64,000 nucleotides of DNA, taken from NCBI GenBank assembly GCA_050694055.1, contig JBOGWX010000108.1:49913-113912 (forward strand), given 5' to 3'. This document shows, piece by piece, positions 40,856 to 49,157 of this stretch (the stretch's first letter is position 1; every line of letters starts with the position of its first letter). A program made the translations under genes and the position numbers. The DNA is from WHSV01 sp050694055. GTDB taxonomy: Bacteria; Actinomycetota; CADDZG01; WHSQ01. The notes below the pieces were generated by a model that saw only the letters and a program-made list of their open reading frames with translations, was not told the origin of the DNA and ran no database searches.

Positions 40856-41691
40856 CCTTTTGGATGCCAGACGGTTTTCATCTCCATGAACGCAGTGGCC
40901 TGATAGGGGCTGCGTTCCCTGTTGCCCTTGACGATCCGTTTGACGTTGCCGGCCCCCGCCCGCTCGACGTCCGCCAGGGCTTCGGCGGGGACGCCGGTGA
41001 CGTCGAGCGCATCGACATCGAGATGTCCCGCCAGCCACGGCGTCAACTCGGTGGTGTAGCCGGTCAAGATGTTGACGACCCCCTTGGGGACGTCCGAGGT
41101 CGCAATGCACTCGGCCAAGGCTATGGAAGGCAGCGGGTAGGGCTCGCTCGCGAGCGCGATAACGACGTTGCCTCCGCACAGTGCCGGGGCGAGACGGGCC
41201 ACGAGGCCGCCCAGCGACGGAGTATGCGGGGCGACCACCCCACAGACGCCGGTGGGCTCGGGGGCGGTAAGGTTGAAGTAGGGACCCGCCACGGGATTCA
41301 GCCCGCCCATGATCTGGGTCAGCTTGTCGGACAGACCCGCGTACCACACCCAAGTGTCGATGGCCTCGTCGACCTGCTTGGTGGCACCGCGCTTGCCCTC
41401 CGCGGCGACGACCTCGGCCACGAGCTCGGACCGGCGTGTCTCCATCATCTCGGCGATGCGGTAGAGCACCTGGCCTCGGTTGTAGGCGGTCACGCCCGAC
41501 CACTTTCCCCACGCGCCGCGCGCGGCCTTGACCGCATCCCGCAGGTCCTTGCGTGAGGCGCGCGCCGCGTTGGCGAGGAACTCGCCCTTCGAGTCGGTGA
41601 CCTCATAGGAACGACCCGACTCCGAGCGCGGGAACTCACCAGCCACAAAGAGCTTGTAGGTCTTGCGCACGCCCAATCTCTCGGCCACCAT
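40849..41691 (-). CDS. Truncated aldehyde dehydrogenase-like protein (non-catalytic partner)
   Basis: 280 residues. It matches only the first half of the ALDH fold: KLFVAGEFPRSESGRSYEV, RDAVKAARGAWGKWSGVTAYNRGQVLYRIAEMMETR, PTGVCGVVAPHTPSLGGLVARLAPALCGGNVVIAL. The catalytic Cys domain is absent and the short C-terminus (FMEMKTVWHPKGA) replaces it. Its start overlaps the stop of the full-length ALDH by one base (TGATG). ALDH16-type proteins combine an active and a pseudo-ALDH domain in one chain; here they appear as two coupled genes. It is probably a structural partner rather than an enzyme. Confidence 0.85.
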   Translation of the reverse strand: MVAERLGVRKTYKLFVAGEFPRSESGRSYEVTDSKGEFLANAARASRKDLRDAVKAARGAWGKWSGVTAYNRGQVLYRIAEMMETRRSELVAEVVAAEGKRGATKQVDEAIDTWVWYAGLSDKLTQIMGGLNPVAGPYFNLTAPEPTGVCGVVAPHTPSLGGLVARLAPALCGGNVVIALASEPYPLPSIALAECIATSDVPKGVVNILTGYTTELTPWLAGHLDVDALDVTGVPAEALADVERAGAGNVKRIVKGNRERSPYQATAFMEMKTVWHPKGA

Positions 41692-43136
41692 CACTTGACC
41701 TCCTCGAGCCGGACGTACGCCTCGAGTCCGTGCCGTCCCCCCTCGCGCCCAAAGCCCGACTCCTTGTAGCCGCCGAAGGGGCTCGCCGGATCGAAGCGGT
41801 TGAAGGTGTTGGCCCATACGACCCCCGCCTGAAGCCGATCGGCCATCCACAGGATGCGGCTGCCCTTCTCGGTCCACACTCCGGCGCTCAAACCAAAGGG
41901 CGTGTTGTTGGCCTTGGTGACCGCCTCCGACGGCGTACGGAAAGTCATGACAGAGAGCACCGGCCCAAAGATCTCCTCTTGCGCGATCCGGTGACTCTGA
42001 CTCACGCCCGTGAAAACGGTCGGAGGGAAGAAGAAGCCCCGGTTGGGGATGTCGCAGGGCGCCTGGTAGAGCTCGGCCCCCTCCTCGACTCCGATGCCGA
42101 CGAGCCTGCGGATCTTCTCGAGCTGGTCGCGCGAGTTGATGGCGCCGATGTCCGTGTTCTTGTCCAGCGGATCACCCAGCCTCAGAGTGCCCAGGCGGCG
42201 TTTCAGCTTGTCGATAAGCCGTTCGGCGATCGACTCTTGAACCAGCAGTCGCGAGCCCGCGCAGCACACGTGACCCTGATTGAAGAAGATGCCGTTGACG
42301 ATGCCCTCGACGGCCTGGTCGAGTGGAGCATCGTCGAAGATGATGTTGGCGGCCTTGCCACCGAGCTCGAGCGTGAGCTTCTTGCTCGTCCCGGCGACCG
42401 CGCGTTGGATCTCCTTGCCGACTTCGGTAGAGCCGGTGAACGCGACCTTGTCGACGTCGTCGTGCCGCACCAGGGCCTGCCCCGTCGCGCCTGCGCCCGT
42501 GATGATGTTCACGACTCCCGCAGGAAGATCGACCTGCTGGCAGATCTCGGCGAACAACAGGGCGCTAAGCGGAGTCGTCTCCGCCGGCTTCAGGACGACG
42601 GTGTTACCACCCGCAAGTGCGGGCGCGATCTTCCATGCCAGCATCAGCAGCGGAAAGTTCCAGGGAATGATCTGCGCACACACCCCCACCGGCTCGGCCC
42701 GCCGGCCGGGGAACGCGTAACCGAGCTTGTCTGCCCACCCCGCGTAGTAAAAGAAGTGCGCGGCGGTCAGCGGCACGTCGACGTCGCGACTCTCCTTGAT
42801 CGGTTTGCCACCGTTCATCGACTCGAGCACCGCGAGCTCGCGCGCTCTCTCCTGAATCACGCGCGCGATTCGAAAGATGTATTTGGCTCGCTGGGCGCCG
42901 GCGAGGGCCGACCACTTCTTGTGGGTCCTTCGGGCCGCGTTCACCGCATTGTCGATGTCGCCCTCGCCTGCGATCGGGATCGCGGCAAGCACCTCTTCGG
43001 TGGCGGGATTGATGGTCTTGAAGTACTCACCTGACACCGGCTCGACGAACTCACCGTCCACGAAGAGCCCGTAGGTATCTCTGAGGTCGACGATCTCGGT
43101 CGACTCGGGGGCCGGGTCGTATTCCCACTTAGTCAT
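41691..43136 (-). CDS. Aldehyde dehydrogenase (catalytic)
   Basis: 481 residues, standard ALDH length. It has IIPWNFPLLMLAWKIAPALAGGNTVVLKPAE (NAD site), AFTGSTEVGKEI, LTLELGGKAANIIF (general base Glu) and GHVCCAGSRLLVQ (nucleophile Cys), and ends with SPFGGYKESGFGREGG. It oxidises an aldehyde to the acid with NAD. Following deoC by about 40 bases, the natural substrate may be acetaldehyde from deoxyribose-5-phosphate cleavage, an inference from context. The downstream pseudo-ALDH is translationally coupled. Confidence 0.94.
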   Translation of the reverse strand: MTKWEYDPAPESTEIVDLRDTYGLFVDGEFVEPVSGEYFKTINPATEEVLAAIPIAGEGDIDNAVNAARRTHKKWSALAGAQRAKYIFRIARVIQERARELAVLESMNGGKPIKESRDVDVPLTAAHFFYYAGWADKLGYAFPGRRAEPVGVCAQIIPWNFPLLMLAWKIAPALAGGNTVVLKPAETTPLSALLFAEICQQVDLPAGVVNIITGAGATGQALVRHDDVDKVAFTGSTEVGKEIQRAVAGTSKKLTLELGGKAANIIFDDAPLDQAVEGIVNGIFFNQGHVCCAGSRLLVQESIAERLIDKLKRRLGTLRLGDPLDKNTDIGAINSRDQLEKIRRLVGIGVEEGAELYQAPCDIPNRGFFFPPTVFTGVSQSHRIAQEEIFGPVLSVMTFRTPSEAVTKANNTPFGLSAGVWTEKGSRILWMADRLQAGVVWANTFNRFDPASPFGGYKESGFGREGGRHGLEAYVRLEEVK

Positions 43137-43177
43137 TGGCGTTCGCTTCCTCGGTCATGTGATCGTCAAGATGATTG

Positions 43178-44137
43178 CTAGTCCAGTGTGTAGCGGTCGG
43201 GATCCGAGTAGTTACCCGTGCGAAGGAAATCGATCTGCATCAGCAAGTCATTGACGACCGAGGACGCTCCGATGCGGAACCGATCGGGATCGAGCCAGTC
43301 GTCGCCGAGCGTCTCGTGCACGATGACGAGGTAGCGCACCGTGTCCTTGGAGGCGCGAATGCCCCCCGCCACCTTCAGGCCCACGGCTTCGCCGGTGGCC
43401 TCGCCGAAATCCCTGATTGCCTCGGCCATGACCAGCGCGCTCGGCAGCGTCGCGCTCTCGCCGATCTTGCCGGTCGAAGTCTTGATGAAGTGTGACCCCG
43501 CGGCCATCACGATCAGCGACGCGCGCCGGATGCGGTCGTAGCTGCCGAGTTCGCCCGTTTCGAGGATGGTCTTGACCTGAGCTTCGCCCGCGGCCTCAAC
43601 CGATGCGGCCACCTCGTCGAAGATGGTCTGCTCGTCGCCCGCCAGAAAGGCCCCTCGGCTGATGACGATGTCGATCTCGTCGGCGCCGTCCGCGACCGCC
43701 CGGCGGATCTCCTCGAGCCGGATGTCGAGAGGAGCCTGGCCCGAGGGAAAGGCGGTCGCCACCGAAGCAAGATGGACACCGGTCCCACGCAGCGCCTCGG
43801 CGGCCACCGAGACGAGGCGCGGATAGATGCACAGGGCCGCGACCGAAGGTACCGTCGGGTCGCCGGGGGCCGGGCGGATGGCCTTCGACGCCATCTGACG
43901 GACCTTGCCCGGACTGTCCGAGCCCTCGAGAGTAGTGAGGTCGCAACACCTCAGCGCAAGGTCGAGCGCCCACAGCTTGGAGTTCTTCTTAATCGAACGC
44001 TTCGCCAGCGACGCAGCGCGTTCCGCGGCGCCGACCGCATCGACGGCTCCGCCGATGCGATCAACCAGCTCTAGCGAATGTGGTGCGACCGTCGCCACCG
44101 ACGGGTTCCTCCCTTGCGGACCGGCGTCACCGGCCAC
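43178..44137 (-). CDS. deoC: Deoxyribose-phosphate aldolase
   Basis: 319 residues from GTG at 44137, which overlaps the Mrp stop by 11 bases. Class I aldolase motifs: VATAFPSGQAPLDIRLEEIRRAVADGADEIDIVIS, HFIKTSTGK (Schiff-base Lys) and VGLKVAGGIR (second Lys). A roughly 50-residue N-terminal extension distinguishes it from E. coli DeoC but is usual in actinobacteria. It splits 2-deoxyribose-5-phosphate to glyceraldehyde-3-phosphate and acetaldehyde. It belongs with the nucleoside operon functionally, and with the ALDH pair physically. Confidence 0.94.
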   Translation of the reverse strand: MAGDAGPQGRNPSVATVAPHSLELVDRIGGAVDAVGAAERAASLAKRSIKKNSKLWALDLALRCCDLTTLEGSDSPGKVRQMASKAIRPAPGDPTVPSVAALCIYPRLVSVAAEALRGTGVHLASVATAFPSGQAPLDIRLEEIRRAVADGADEIDIVISRGAFLAGDEQTIFDEVAASVEAAGEAQVKTILETGELGSYDRIRRASLIVMAAGSHFIKTSTGKIGESATLPSALVMAEAIRDFGEATGEAVGLKVAGGIRASKDTVRYLVIVHETLGDDWLDPDRFRIGASSVVNDLLMQIDFLRTGNYSDPDRYTLD

Positions 44138-45239
44138 CGGACAGCGGAAGCGAGATGCGCTTCTTGGCCTGGGGCTTCGGCTGAATCAGATTGGCGAGTT
44201 CCTTAGTGGTTCGATCGTACGCTTGGGCGACCTCCGAGTCAGGTGCTTGCAGCACGATGGGGGCGCCCTTGTCGGCGAACTCCATCAGCGTCGGATCAAG
44301 GGGGATCTGTCCGAGCAGAGGTACCTTCAGCCGGTCGGCGAGCTCCTGACCGCCACCCCGCCCGAACAATTCGTAGCGCGAACCGTGGTCACAGGTGAAG
44401 TAACTCATGTTCTCGATGACGCCGACCGGCTTGAGACCCGTCTTGTCGGCCATGAAGGCGGCTCGCTGAGCGACCTTCTCGGCCACGGCCTGCGGCGTCG
44501 TGACGGTGACCATTGCGGCGCCCGGCACGAACTGAGCGATGGACATCGCCACGTCACCGGTGCCGGGCGGAAGATCGAGGAGCAGGTAGTCGGGGTCCCC
44601 CCAGTGGACGTCCTCGAGGAACTGCTGGAGCGCCTTGTGCAGCATCGGTCCCCGCCACATCACCGGGTTGTCCTCGCTGGTGAAGAGCCCGATGGACACG
44701 ACCTTCACCCCGAACATCTCGGGGGGCACGATGAGATCTCCCAGTACCGAGGGCTTCTGGTAGATACCGAGCATCCGGGGGATCGAGAAGCCCCACACGT
44801 CGGCGTCGAGCAGGCCCACGCTGTAGCCCGACTTTACGAGCGACGCGGCGAGGTTCACAGCCGTCGTCGACTTCCCGACGCCACCCTTGCCCGAACCGAT
44901 GGCGATGACCTGAGTCTTCGAGTCGCTTCCCGCCATGGGGGCCGGGGTGTCCTTGCGCATCGATTCGCTCAGTGCCTGGCGCTCGTCCTCGCTCATGATT
45001 ACGAAGCCGACCTCGACCCGGAGGTGGGGGAAGGCGTTGCGGACCTTGGCGGGGATGACCTCGAGATAGTAGGGGCGAGACGCAGAGTTCGGCACCGTCA
45101 TCGCGACGGTTACGGACACACTCGTGCCTTCGATCGTCAGATCCCTGATCATCTGGAGCTCGTTGAGACCGCGATGGAGCTCGGGATCCTGGATCTCCCC
45201 GAGAAGGGAGCCGATCTGGTCGCGCGTTGGGGTCGTCAT
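44127..45239 (-). CDS. Mrp/ApbC-type iron-sulfur carrier P-loop ATPase
   Basis: 370 residues from MTTPTRDQ at 45239 (the frame allows 5 more upstream residues). An N-terminal MIP18/DUF59 domain (SLLGEIQDPELHRGLNELQMIRDL) precedes a ParA-like ATPase with IGSGKGGVGKSTTAVNLA (deviant Walker A), DADVWGFSIPRML and LLDLPPGTGD. The usual C-x-x-C cluster-binding pair is reduced to one Cys (YFTCDHGS), so the cluster may be bound differently or carried by a partner. It probably helps assemble or transfer Fe-S clusters in the cytosol. It leads the deoC-ALDH block. Confidence 0.93.
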   Translation of the reverse strand: MTTPTRDQIGSLLGEIQDPELHRGLNELQMIRDLTIEGTSVSVTVAMTVPNSASRPYYLEVIPAKVRNAFPHLRVEVGFVIMSEDERQALSESMRKDTPAPMAGSDSKTQVIAIGSGKGGVGKSTTAVNLAASLVKSGYSVGLLDADVWGFSIPRMLGIYQKPSVLGDLIVPPEMFGVKVVSIGLFTSEDNPVMWRGPMLHKALQQFLEDVHWGDPDYLLLDLPPGTGDVAMSIAQFVPGAAMVTVTTPQAVAEKVAQRAAFMADKTGLKPVGVIENMSYFTCDHGSRYELFGRGGGQELADRLKVPLLGQIPLDPTLMEFADKGAPIVLQAPDSEVAQAYDRTTKELANLIQPKPQAKKRISLPLSGGR

Positions 45240-45379
45240 GCTGGAAATCGTCAACTCCTGAGTCTTTGAGTAGGTTGCGAATCCAGCCTAGGCGATGTCG
45301 GCTCTTGCCGAACACTTCGGTAACCCGGTCCTGTGGGAGCCTCGAACGACCTGGCTTTCTGGCCCTCGAGAAGCGCGGG

Positions 45380-46288
45380 TCAGACCAGGAGGCTCAGGGC
45401 GTCCGGGACCAGCCGAAGGTCTGCGGCCTCGAGCTCGCCGATGTAGTCGCCGTCTACCTGGACGGGCATCGGCCGGGTCGCCCTGAGACGGACGTCCGTC
45501 ACGTCGTGGTGGTAGGCGACCGTCCGCCAGCGCGTATGGGAACGGCTCACGAACAGTGAATAGACCAGGCGTGGAATGGTGCGAGCCCCGAGTCGGGTGA
45601 TCCCGAAAGAATCCAACCCCCCGTTGAGACGGGCGGTCGGGCACACGTTCACCGGCCAGCGTCCGTAGTAGGTGAAGGGAGCACCGTTGCAGGTGATGGC
45701 CGTCACGACGTCGACCGGCTCCGAATCGCCGGCCTTCAGCGAAATCATGGGTGCGACCCCCCGGTACTGAGTCAGTCCGGCGCTAAAGGCATTGCGAACG
45801 AAGAGCTTCTCGTGGTTGCGGCGCTTGCCGTCGGGATCGCTCTCCACCCGCCGCACGGTTTCGGCGTCCAGCCCCATTCCCGCATTGAACAAGAAGAAGC
45901 GGTCGCCGAGCCGGGCGGCGTTGATCCGGACGCTGGTCCCGGATTTCAAGTGTGAGGCGAGGAAGGCGGTCGCCTCGACGGGATCGCGCGGGACGCCCAG
46001 AGCCCTCGACATGACGTTGGTCGACCCACCGGGGAGCACCCCCAGTGCCACCTCGGTTCCGATTAGTCCCTGAGCCGTCTCGTTGATCGTCCCATCCCCA
46101 CCGAAGGCGACCACTGCGTCGAAATCTCGGTCGACTGCGTCGCGCGACAGCTCGCCCGCATGATCTCGAGCGGTGGTCTCGGCCACCTCGAGCTTGAAGT
46201 CGGCTTCGAGGGCCTTGACGATCACCTGCCTGACGCGGTGCGAGACCGAGCCCGCGCGCGGGTTGGCGACGAGCAGCACTTTCTTCAT
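45380..46288 (-). CDS. Diacylglycerol/lipid kinase family protein (DagK-like)
   Basis: 302 residues. The catalytic domain has VANPRAGS, VVAFGGDGTINETAQGLIG (nucleotide-binding GGDGT) and LGVLPGGSTNVMSRALGVP; the C-terminal beta domain has NAGMGLDAETVRR and MPVQVDGDYIGE. It phosphorylates diacylglycerol or another lipid, or a related substrate, with ATP. Lipid kinase subtypes cannot be separated here. It lies alone between Mrp (same strand, 140 bases apart) and a divergent small membrane protein. Confidence 0.93.
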   Translation of the reverse strand: MKKVLLVANPRAGSVSHRVRQVIVKALEADFKLEVAETTARDHAGELSRDAVDRDFDAVVAFGGDGTINETAQGLIGTEVALGVLPGGSTNVMSRALGVPRDPVEATAFLASHLKSGTSVRINAARLGDRFFLFNAGMGLDAETVRRVESDPDGKRRNHEKLFVRNAFSAGLTQYRGVAPMISLKAGDSEPVDVVTAITCNGAPFTYYGRWPVNVCPTARLNGGLDSFGITRLGARTIPRLVYSLFVSRSHTRWRTVAYHHDVTDVRLRATRPMPVQVDGDYIGELEAADLRLVPDALSLLV

Positions 46289-46363
46289 TGGCGGGTCATG
46301 CTATCGGGGTCTCTCTCCGGCCTCGTATTCTGAGTCGATGTTTGCCGGGCGAGGCTCGAGACC

Positions 46364-46915
46364 TTGCAGATAGCTCTCTTGGTGGCGATCCTCGCGGTCG
46401 TCGCGGCCTTGCTCAGGGGCGGTTCGCTCGAGCGACTTGCCGCCACGCAGTTTCGCGCCACACCGTTGCTGCTGGCGGGCCTCGGGCTGCAGGTCGTATT
46501 CGGCCTGTGGACTCCTGGATGGATGGACGACGCTGCGGGACTGGGGATATTGATCCTGTCCAACATGCTCATGCTGAGTTGGTTGGTCGTGAACCGGGCA
46601 CTTCCGGGACTCGTGATTGCGGCCGCGGGACTCGTGATGAATCTCGCGGTGATCAGCTCGAACGGGGCCATGCCCGTATCCGCCGACGCGGCCCGGGCCG
46701 CGGGGGCCGAGAGAATCGAGATCTCAGAGAGCGCCCTCAAGCACGAGCTGCTCGACGACGACACGCGCCTCGGCTTTCTGGCCGACATCATCCCCCTGCC
46801 CGGCCTCGGCGTCTGGTCACTAGGCGACTTCGTGCTCGCCGCGGGACTTGCGGTACTCGCCTACGCGCGGACTAGGAGGCCGGGATCGGAGCCGGCGGAC
46901 GCAGCTTCCGGTTGA
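46364..46915 (+). CDS. DUF5317 membrane protein
   Basis: 183 residues. Four or more hydrophobic spans: IALLVAILAVVAALL, TPLLLAGLGLQVVFGLW, LGILILSNMLMLSWLVVN and a pair near 82-95 and 145-165. The family-type segment MNLAVISSNGAMPVSADAARAAG is present, then LGDFVLAAGLAVLAY. Start is TTG at 46364 or a nearby GTG at 46382; no strong ribosome binding site. It overlaps the convergent gene at 46872 by 44 bases. The function of DUF5317 is not known to me. Confidence 0.82.
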   Translation: MQIALLVAILAVVAALLRGGSLERLAATQFRATPLLLAGLGLQVVFGLWTPGWMDDAAGLGILILSNMLMLSWLVVNRALPGLVIAAAGLVMNLAVISSNGAMPVSADAARAAGAERIEISESALKHELLDDDTRLGFLADIIPLPGLGVWSLGDFVLAAGLAVLAYARTRRPGSEPADAASG

Positions 46916-47591
46916 CCGCATGCAGTAGGGCGCGCACGCCGGCGCTGGCTACCTCGTCCTCCACCAAGACCGCTCCCGTTACGGCCGTCGCCTCGCCGCC
47001 TTCGTAGACGGTGGCTTTCACGACGATGGCCTCGTCCCGCCCCATGGCCTGAAGGAAGGCGTGCTCGACTTCGACCCGCATCGACCGGACCGAGAGAGCC
47101 GGCGCCAGTGCCTCGACGGTCGCCTCCATGGCGGCACGAGCCTGAAGTTCGCGCGAGGTGCCTGCGGCGGCGCGACCCTCGGTGCGCACCCCCTGCGGCC
47201 ACCCGAGGACCACCTGGATAGATCTGGTGGCACCCTCGACATTCGACCGCACCGATTCCACCACGGGGCGTCCCGGTGACGGAAGCCGAGCGCTTGCCAG
47301 GCTAACGCTGGTGTCGGCAGCGGCATCCTCATCGATCTGTACGACCGAAACGATCCGATGGTCGATGCTGACCCCAAAACCGGCCACCGCGAGGGACTGG
47401 ACATCGCGCACGATCTGCTTGGGCGACCGCGCACGACCTGCGACGACGTGGATCTCGGAGGGACGCGCCCCACCGACCACCCGCACACTGCGAACGCCCG
47501 TGATTTTGGACAACTCTCGTTCGAACCCTACGAGTGCCACAGAGTCCTTCACCCCAAGGTCTTTCACCCCATTCGTCGCCTTCATACCCAT
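46872..47591 (-). CDS. Conserved hypothetical protein, co-located with HD-GYP regulator
   Basis: 239 residues. The N-terminal domain (about 18-80) reads VRVVGGARPSEIHVVAGRARSPKQIVRDVQSLAVAGFGVSIDHRIVSVVQI, a block I have seen pattern-wise in unclassified Gram-positive proteins. A second domain (about 110-230) has an alternating beta pattern, LVEDEVASAGVRALLHAVNRKL. No signal peptide, no membrane span. It starts 3 bases after the HD-GYP gene stop, so the two genes are translationally linked and a signalling role is possible. Function unknown. Confidence 0.7.
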   Translation of the reverse strand: MGMKATNGVKDLGVKDSVALVGFERELSKITGVRSVRVVGGARPSEIHVVAGRARSPKQIVRDVQSLAVAGFGVSIDHRIVSVVQIDEDAAADTSVSLASARLPSPGRPVVESVRSNVEGATRSIQVVLGWPQGVRTEGRAAAGTSRELQARAAMEATVEALAPALSVRSMRVEVEHAFLQAMGRDEAIVVKATVYEGGEATAVTGAVLVEDEVASAGVRALLHAVNRKLRPPAPIPAS

Positions 47592-47594
47592 TCT

Positions 47595-48605
47595 CTATAA
47601 ATGCAGACCGAGAAAAACGTCAACGATGTCTGGGTCGAAAGCGTTGCCACGCTCATCAAGGATGATACGGACTGCGTCCTCGTCCGTCATGGCCACCCGA
47701 TAGGGCCGTTCCGAGGTCATTGCGTCGTAAGCGTCCGCCACCGCGAAGGTGCGAGCCGCGAGCGGGATCTCCAGGCCTTTGAGGCCGTTCGGGTATCCCG
47801 ACCCGTCCCAACGTTCATGGTGATGCAGGATGATTCCCACCGTCGCGCCCGAGAAACCAATGGGTTCGACGATCTTCACCCCCAACTCGGGATGAGTGCG
47901 CATGACGTTCCACTCTTTAACCGAGAGGGGGCCGGCTTTATTCAGGATCTCGTCGGGTACCCCTATCTTCCCGACGTCGTGCAGGGTGAACCCGTACTGA
48001 ACCTCCTCGTTGCGTGACAGGCTCTCGTCGATCTCGCTCATGCAACGAAGGGCGAGGTCCGTGACCCTCCGGAGATGCTGGCCGGTGCCTGAATCGCGTG
48101 CCTCGACCGCGGCCGCGAGCGCGTGGATGATCGAGTGATCCCGACGGCGCTTCTCCGACAGCGCATCGACGTAGGAGCCCAGCAGCACGCCCGCGGCCTC
48201 ATCGGCCACCACCGGGCGCTCTGAAGAGGACGAGTGCACGGCCCGAACCAGGTCCTGAAGGGACATGTCGTCCTTGTAGATAGCTCCGACCGCCCCCGAG
48301 GCCAAGGCGTCAACCAGACTCAGCGGCGTTCCCCGATCGCGATCTGCGAGGACGACGATCCGAGTCTCGGGAGACGTTTCGGACAATAGGGACACCAACG
48401 AACAATTGGGAGATAGCTCGAGATCGATGATTGCAACATCGGGAGCCAGCGTCTGACCGACGTCCAGGACCTCTGCCGCAGAGTTCACCTCGGCCACCAC
48501 CTCTGCGCTTCCCAGCTCTCGGACCAACGACGCAAGTGACTGCGCGATGGTCAGGCGACGCTCGGCGATCATGACTGTCAGCGGCTGTTCCAAATCAGTG
48601 TTCAT
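47595..48605 (-). CDS. Response regulator with HD-GYP c-di-GMP phosphodiesterase domain
   Basis: 336 residues from ATG at 48605. A receiver-like N-terminal domain has LTVMIAERRLTIAQSLASLV, IIDLEL (Asp61 as the phosphoacceptor candidate) and VGAIYKDDMSLQDLVRAV, with the acidic pocket partly degenerate. The HD-GYP part has ARDSGTGQHLRRV, LHDVGKIGVPDEIL, and DGSGYPNGLKGLEIP, with SERPYRVAM. It should break down c-di-GMP under control of a kinase. The adjacent plus-strand NarL-type sensor kinase could be a partner, though that kinase has its own regulator. It diverges from the micro-ORFs across about 250 bases without a gene. Confidence 0.9.
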   Translation of the reverse strand: MNTDLEQPLTVMIAERRLTIAQSLASLVRELGSAEVVAEVNSAAEVLDVGQTLAPDVAIIDLELSPNCSLVSLLSETSPETRIVVLADRDRGTPLSLVDALASGAVGAIYKDDMSLQDLVRAVHSSSSERPVVADEAAGVLLGSYVDALSEKRRRDHSIIHALAAAVEARDSGTGQHLRRVTDLALRCMSEIDESLSRNEEVQYGFTLHDVGKIGVPDEILNKAGPLSVKEWNVMRTHPELGVKIVEPIGFSGATVGIILHHHERWDGSGYPNGLKGLEIPLAARTFAVADAYDAMTSERPYRVAMTDEDAVRIILDERGNAFDPDIVDVFLGLHL

Positions 48606-48852
48606 CCACCCGCGAGAGATAAGAAAGTGGGTTGCCTTAGCACTGTGCGCCAACTAGGCTTTGTCTAGAAATCCCTCGTTCGGGTTGATTCGTTCACCCG
48701 ACCGGGTAGCGAAGTAGCACGGGTGGGCAGGCCTATTCGCGATCGACGCGGGCTATTCTTAGACCACCCTTCAGCGAAGCGGTGACGACTCCTCAGTATG
48801 CCTATTGGGCATTTGGTTAGTTCTTTCGTGGGAGAAGGGAGGTCACCCCTAA

Positions 48853-48930
48853 ATGAAAACACGCTTGGTCGCTTTCGCCAGCACCATCGTCGCCGTGTTC
48901 TACACCGCCGGCGCCACCTGGAAGCTGTAG
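48853..48930 (+). CDS. Micropeptide gene, copy 1 (25 aa)
   Basis: 25 codons and TAG. The peptide begins MKTRLVAF, has a hydrophobic core (ASTIVAVFYTAGA) and ends TWKL. A ribosome binding site GGGAGG lies 10-15 bases upstream. The second copy 69 bases downstream encodes the identical peptide although the DNA differs at 6 positions in 5 codons (AAA/AAG, ACA/ACC, CGC/CGT, TTG/CTC, GCC/GCG), all synonymous. That is strong evidence of selection on the peptide. Its shape (two basic residues, then a hydrophobic run, then AGA) is that of a signal peptide or single-span microprotein. No family is recognised. Confidence 0.8.
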   Translation: MKTRLVAFASTIVAVFYTAGATWKL

Positions 48931-48999
48931 TCCCACTGCTCCACATCGTCTATCGGTTCACTTCGTCCAGCACTTGAGCGGTTAAAGGAGAAAACTCAC

Positions 49000-49077
49000 A
49001 TGAAGACCCGTCTCGTCGCTTTCGCCAGCACCATCGTCGCGGTGTTCTACACCGCCGGCGCCACCTGGAAGCTGTAG
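49000..49077 (+). CDS. Micropeptide gene, copy 2 (25 aa), identical product
   Basis: Same 25-residue product as copy 1, preceded by AAAGGAG nine bases before the ATG. The flanks of the two copies do not match outside the coding sequence. It ends 80 bases before the sensor kinase gene, with which it may share a transcript. If signal peptidase cut after A-G-A, the released piece would be TWKL; alternatively the whole peptide stays in the membrane. A pheromone, a kinase-modulating microprotein, or a toxic or leader peptide are all possible. Linkage to the kinase is by position only. Confidence 0.8.
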   Translation: MKTRLVAFASTIVAVFYTAGATWKL

Positions 49078-49157
49078 TCGTCAGCCAGGGTTCCTGAATG
49101 TCTGCATTACCCAACTGAATACTGCACCAGGCCGCAGCGTGGCCTACGATTCTTCAG

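Noticed and set aside
48606..48852. c-di-GMP riboswitch upstream of the micro-ORFs
   Set aside because: The GEMM-I core elements are not found; only short hairpins are visible.
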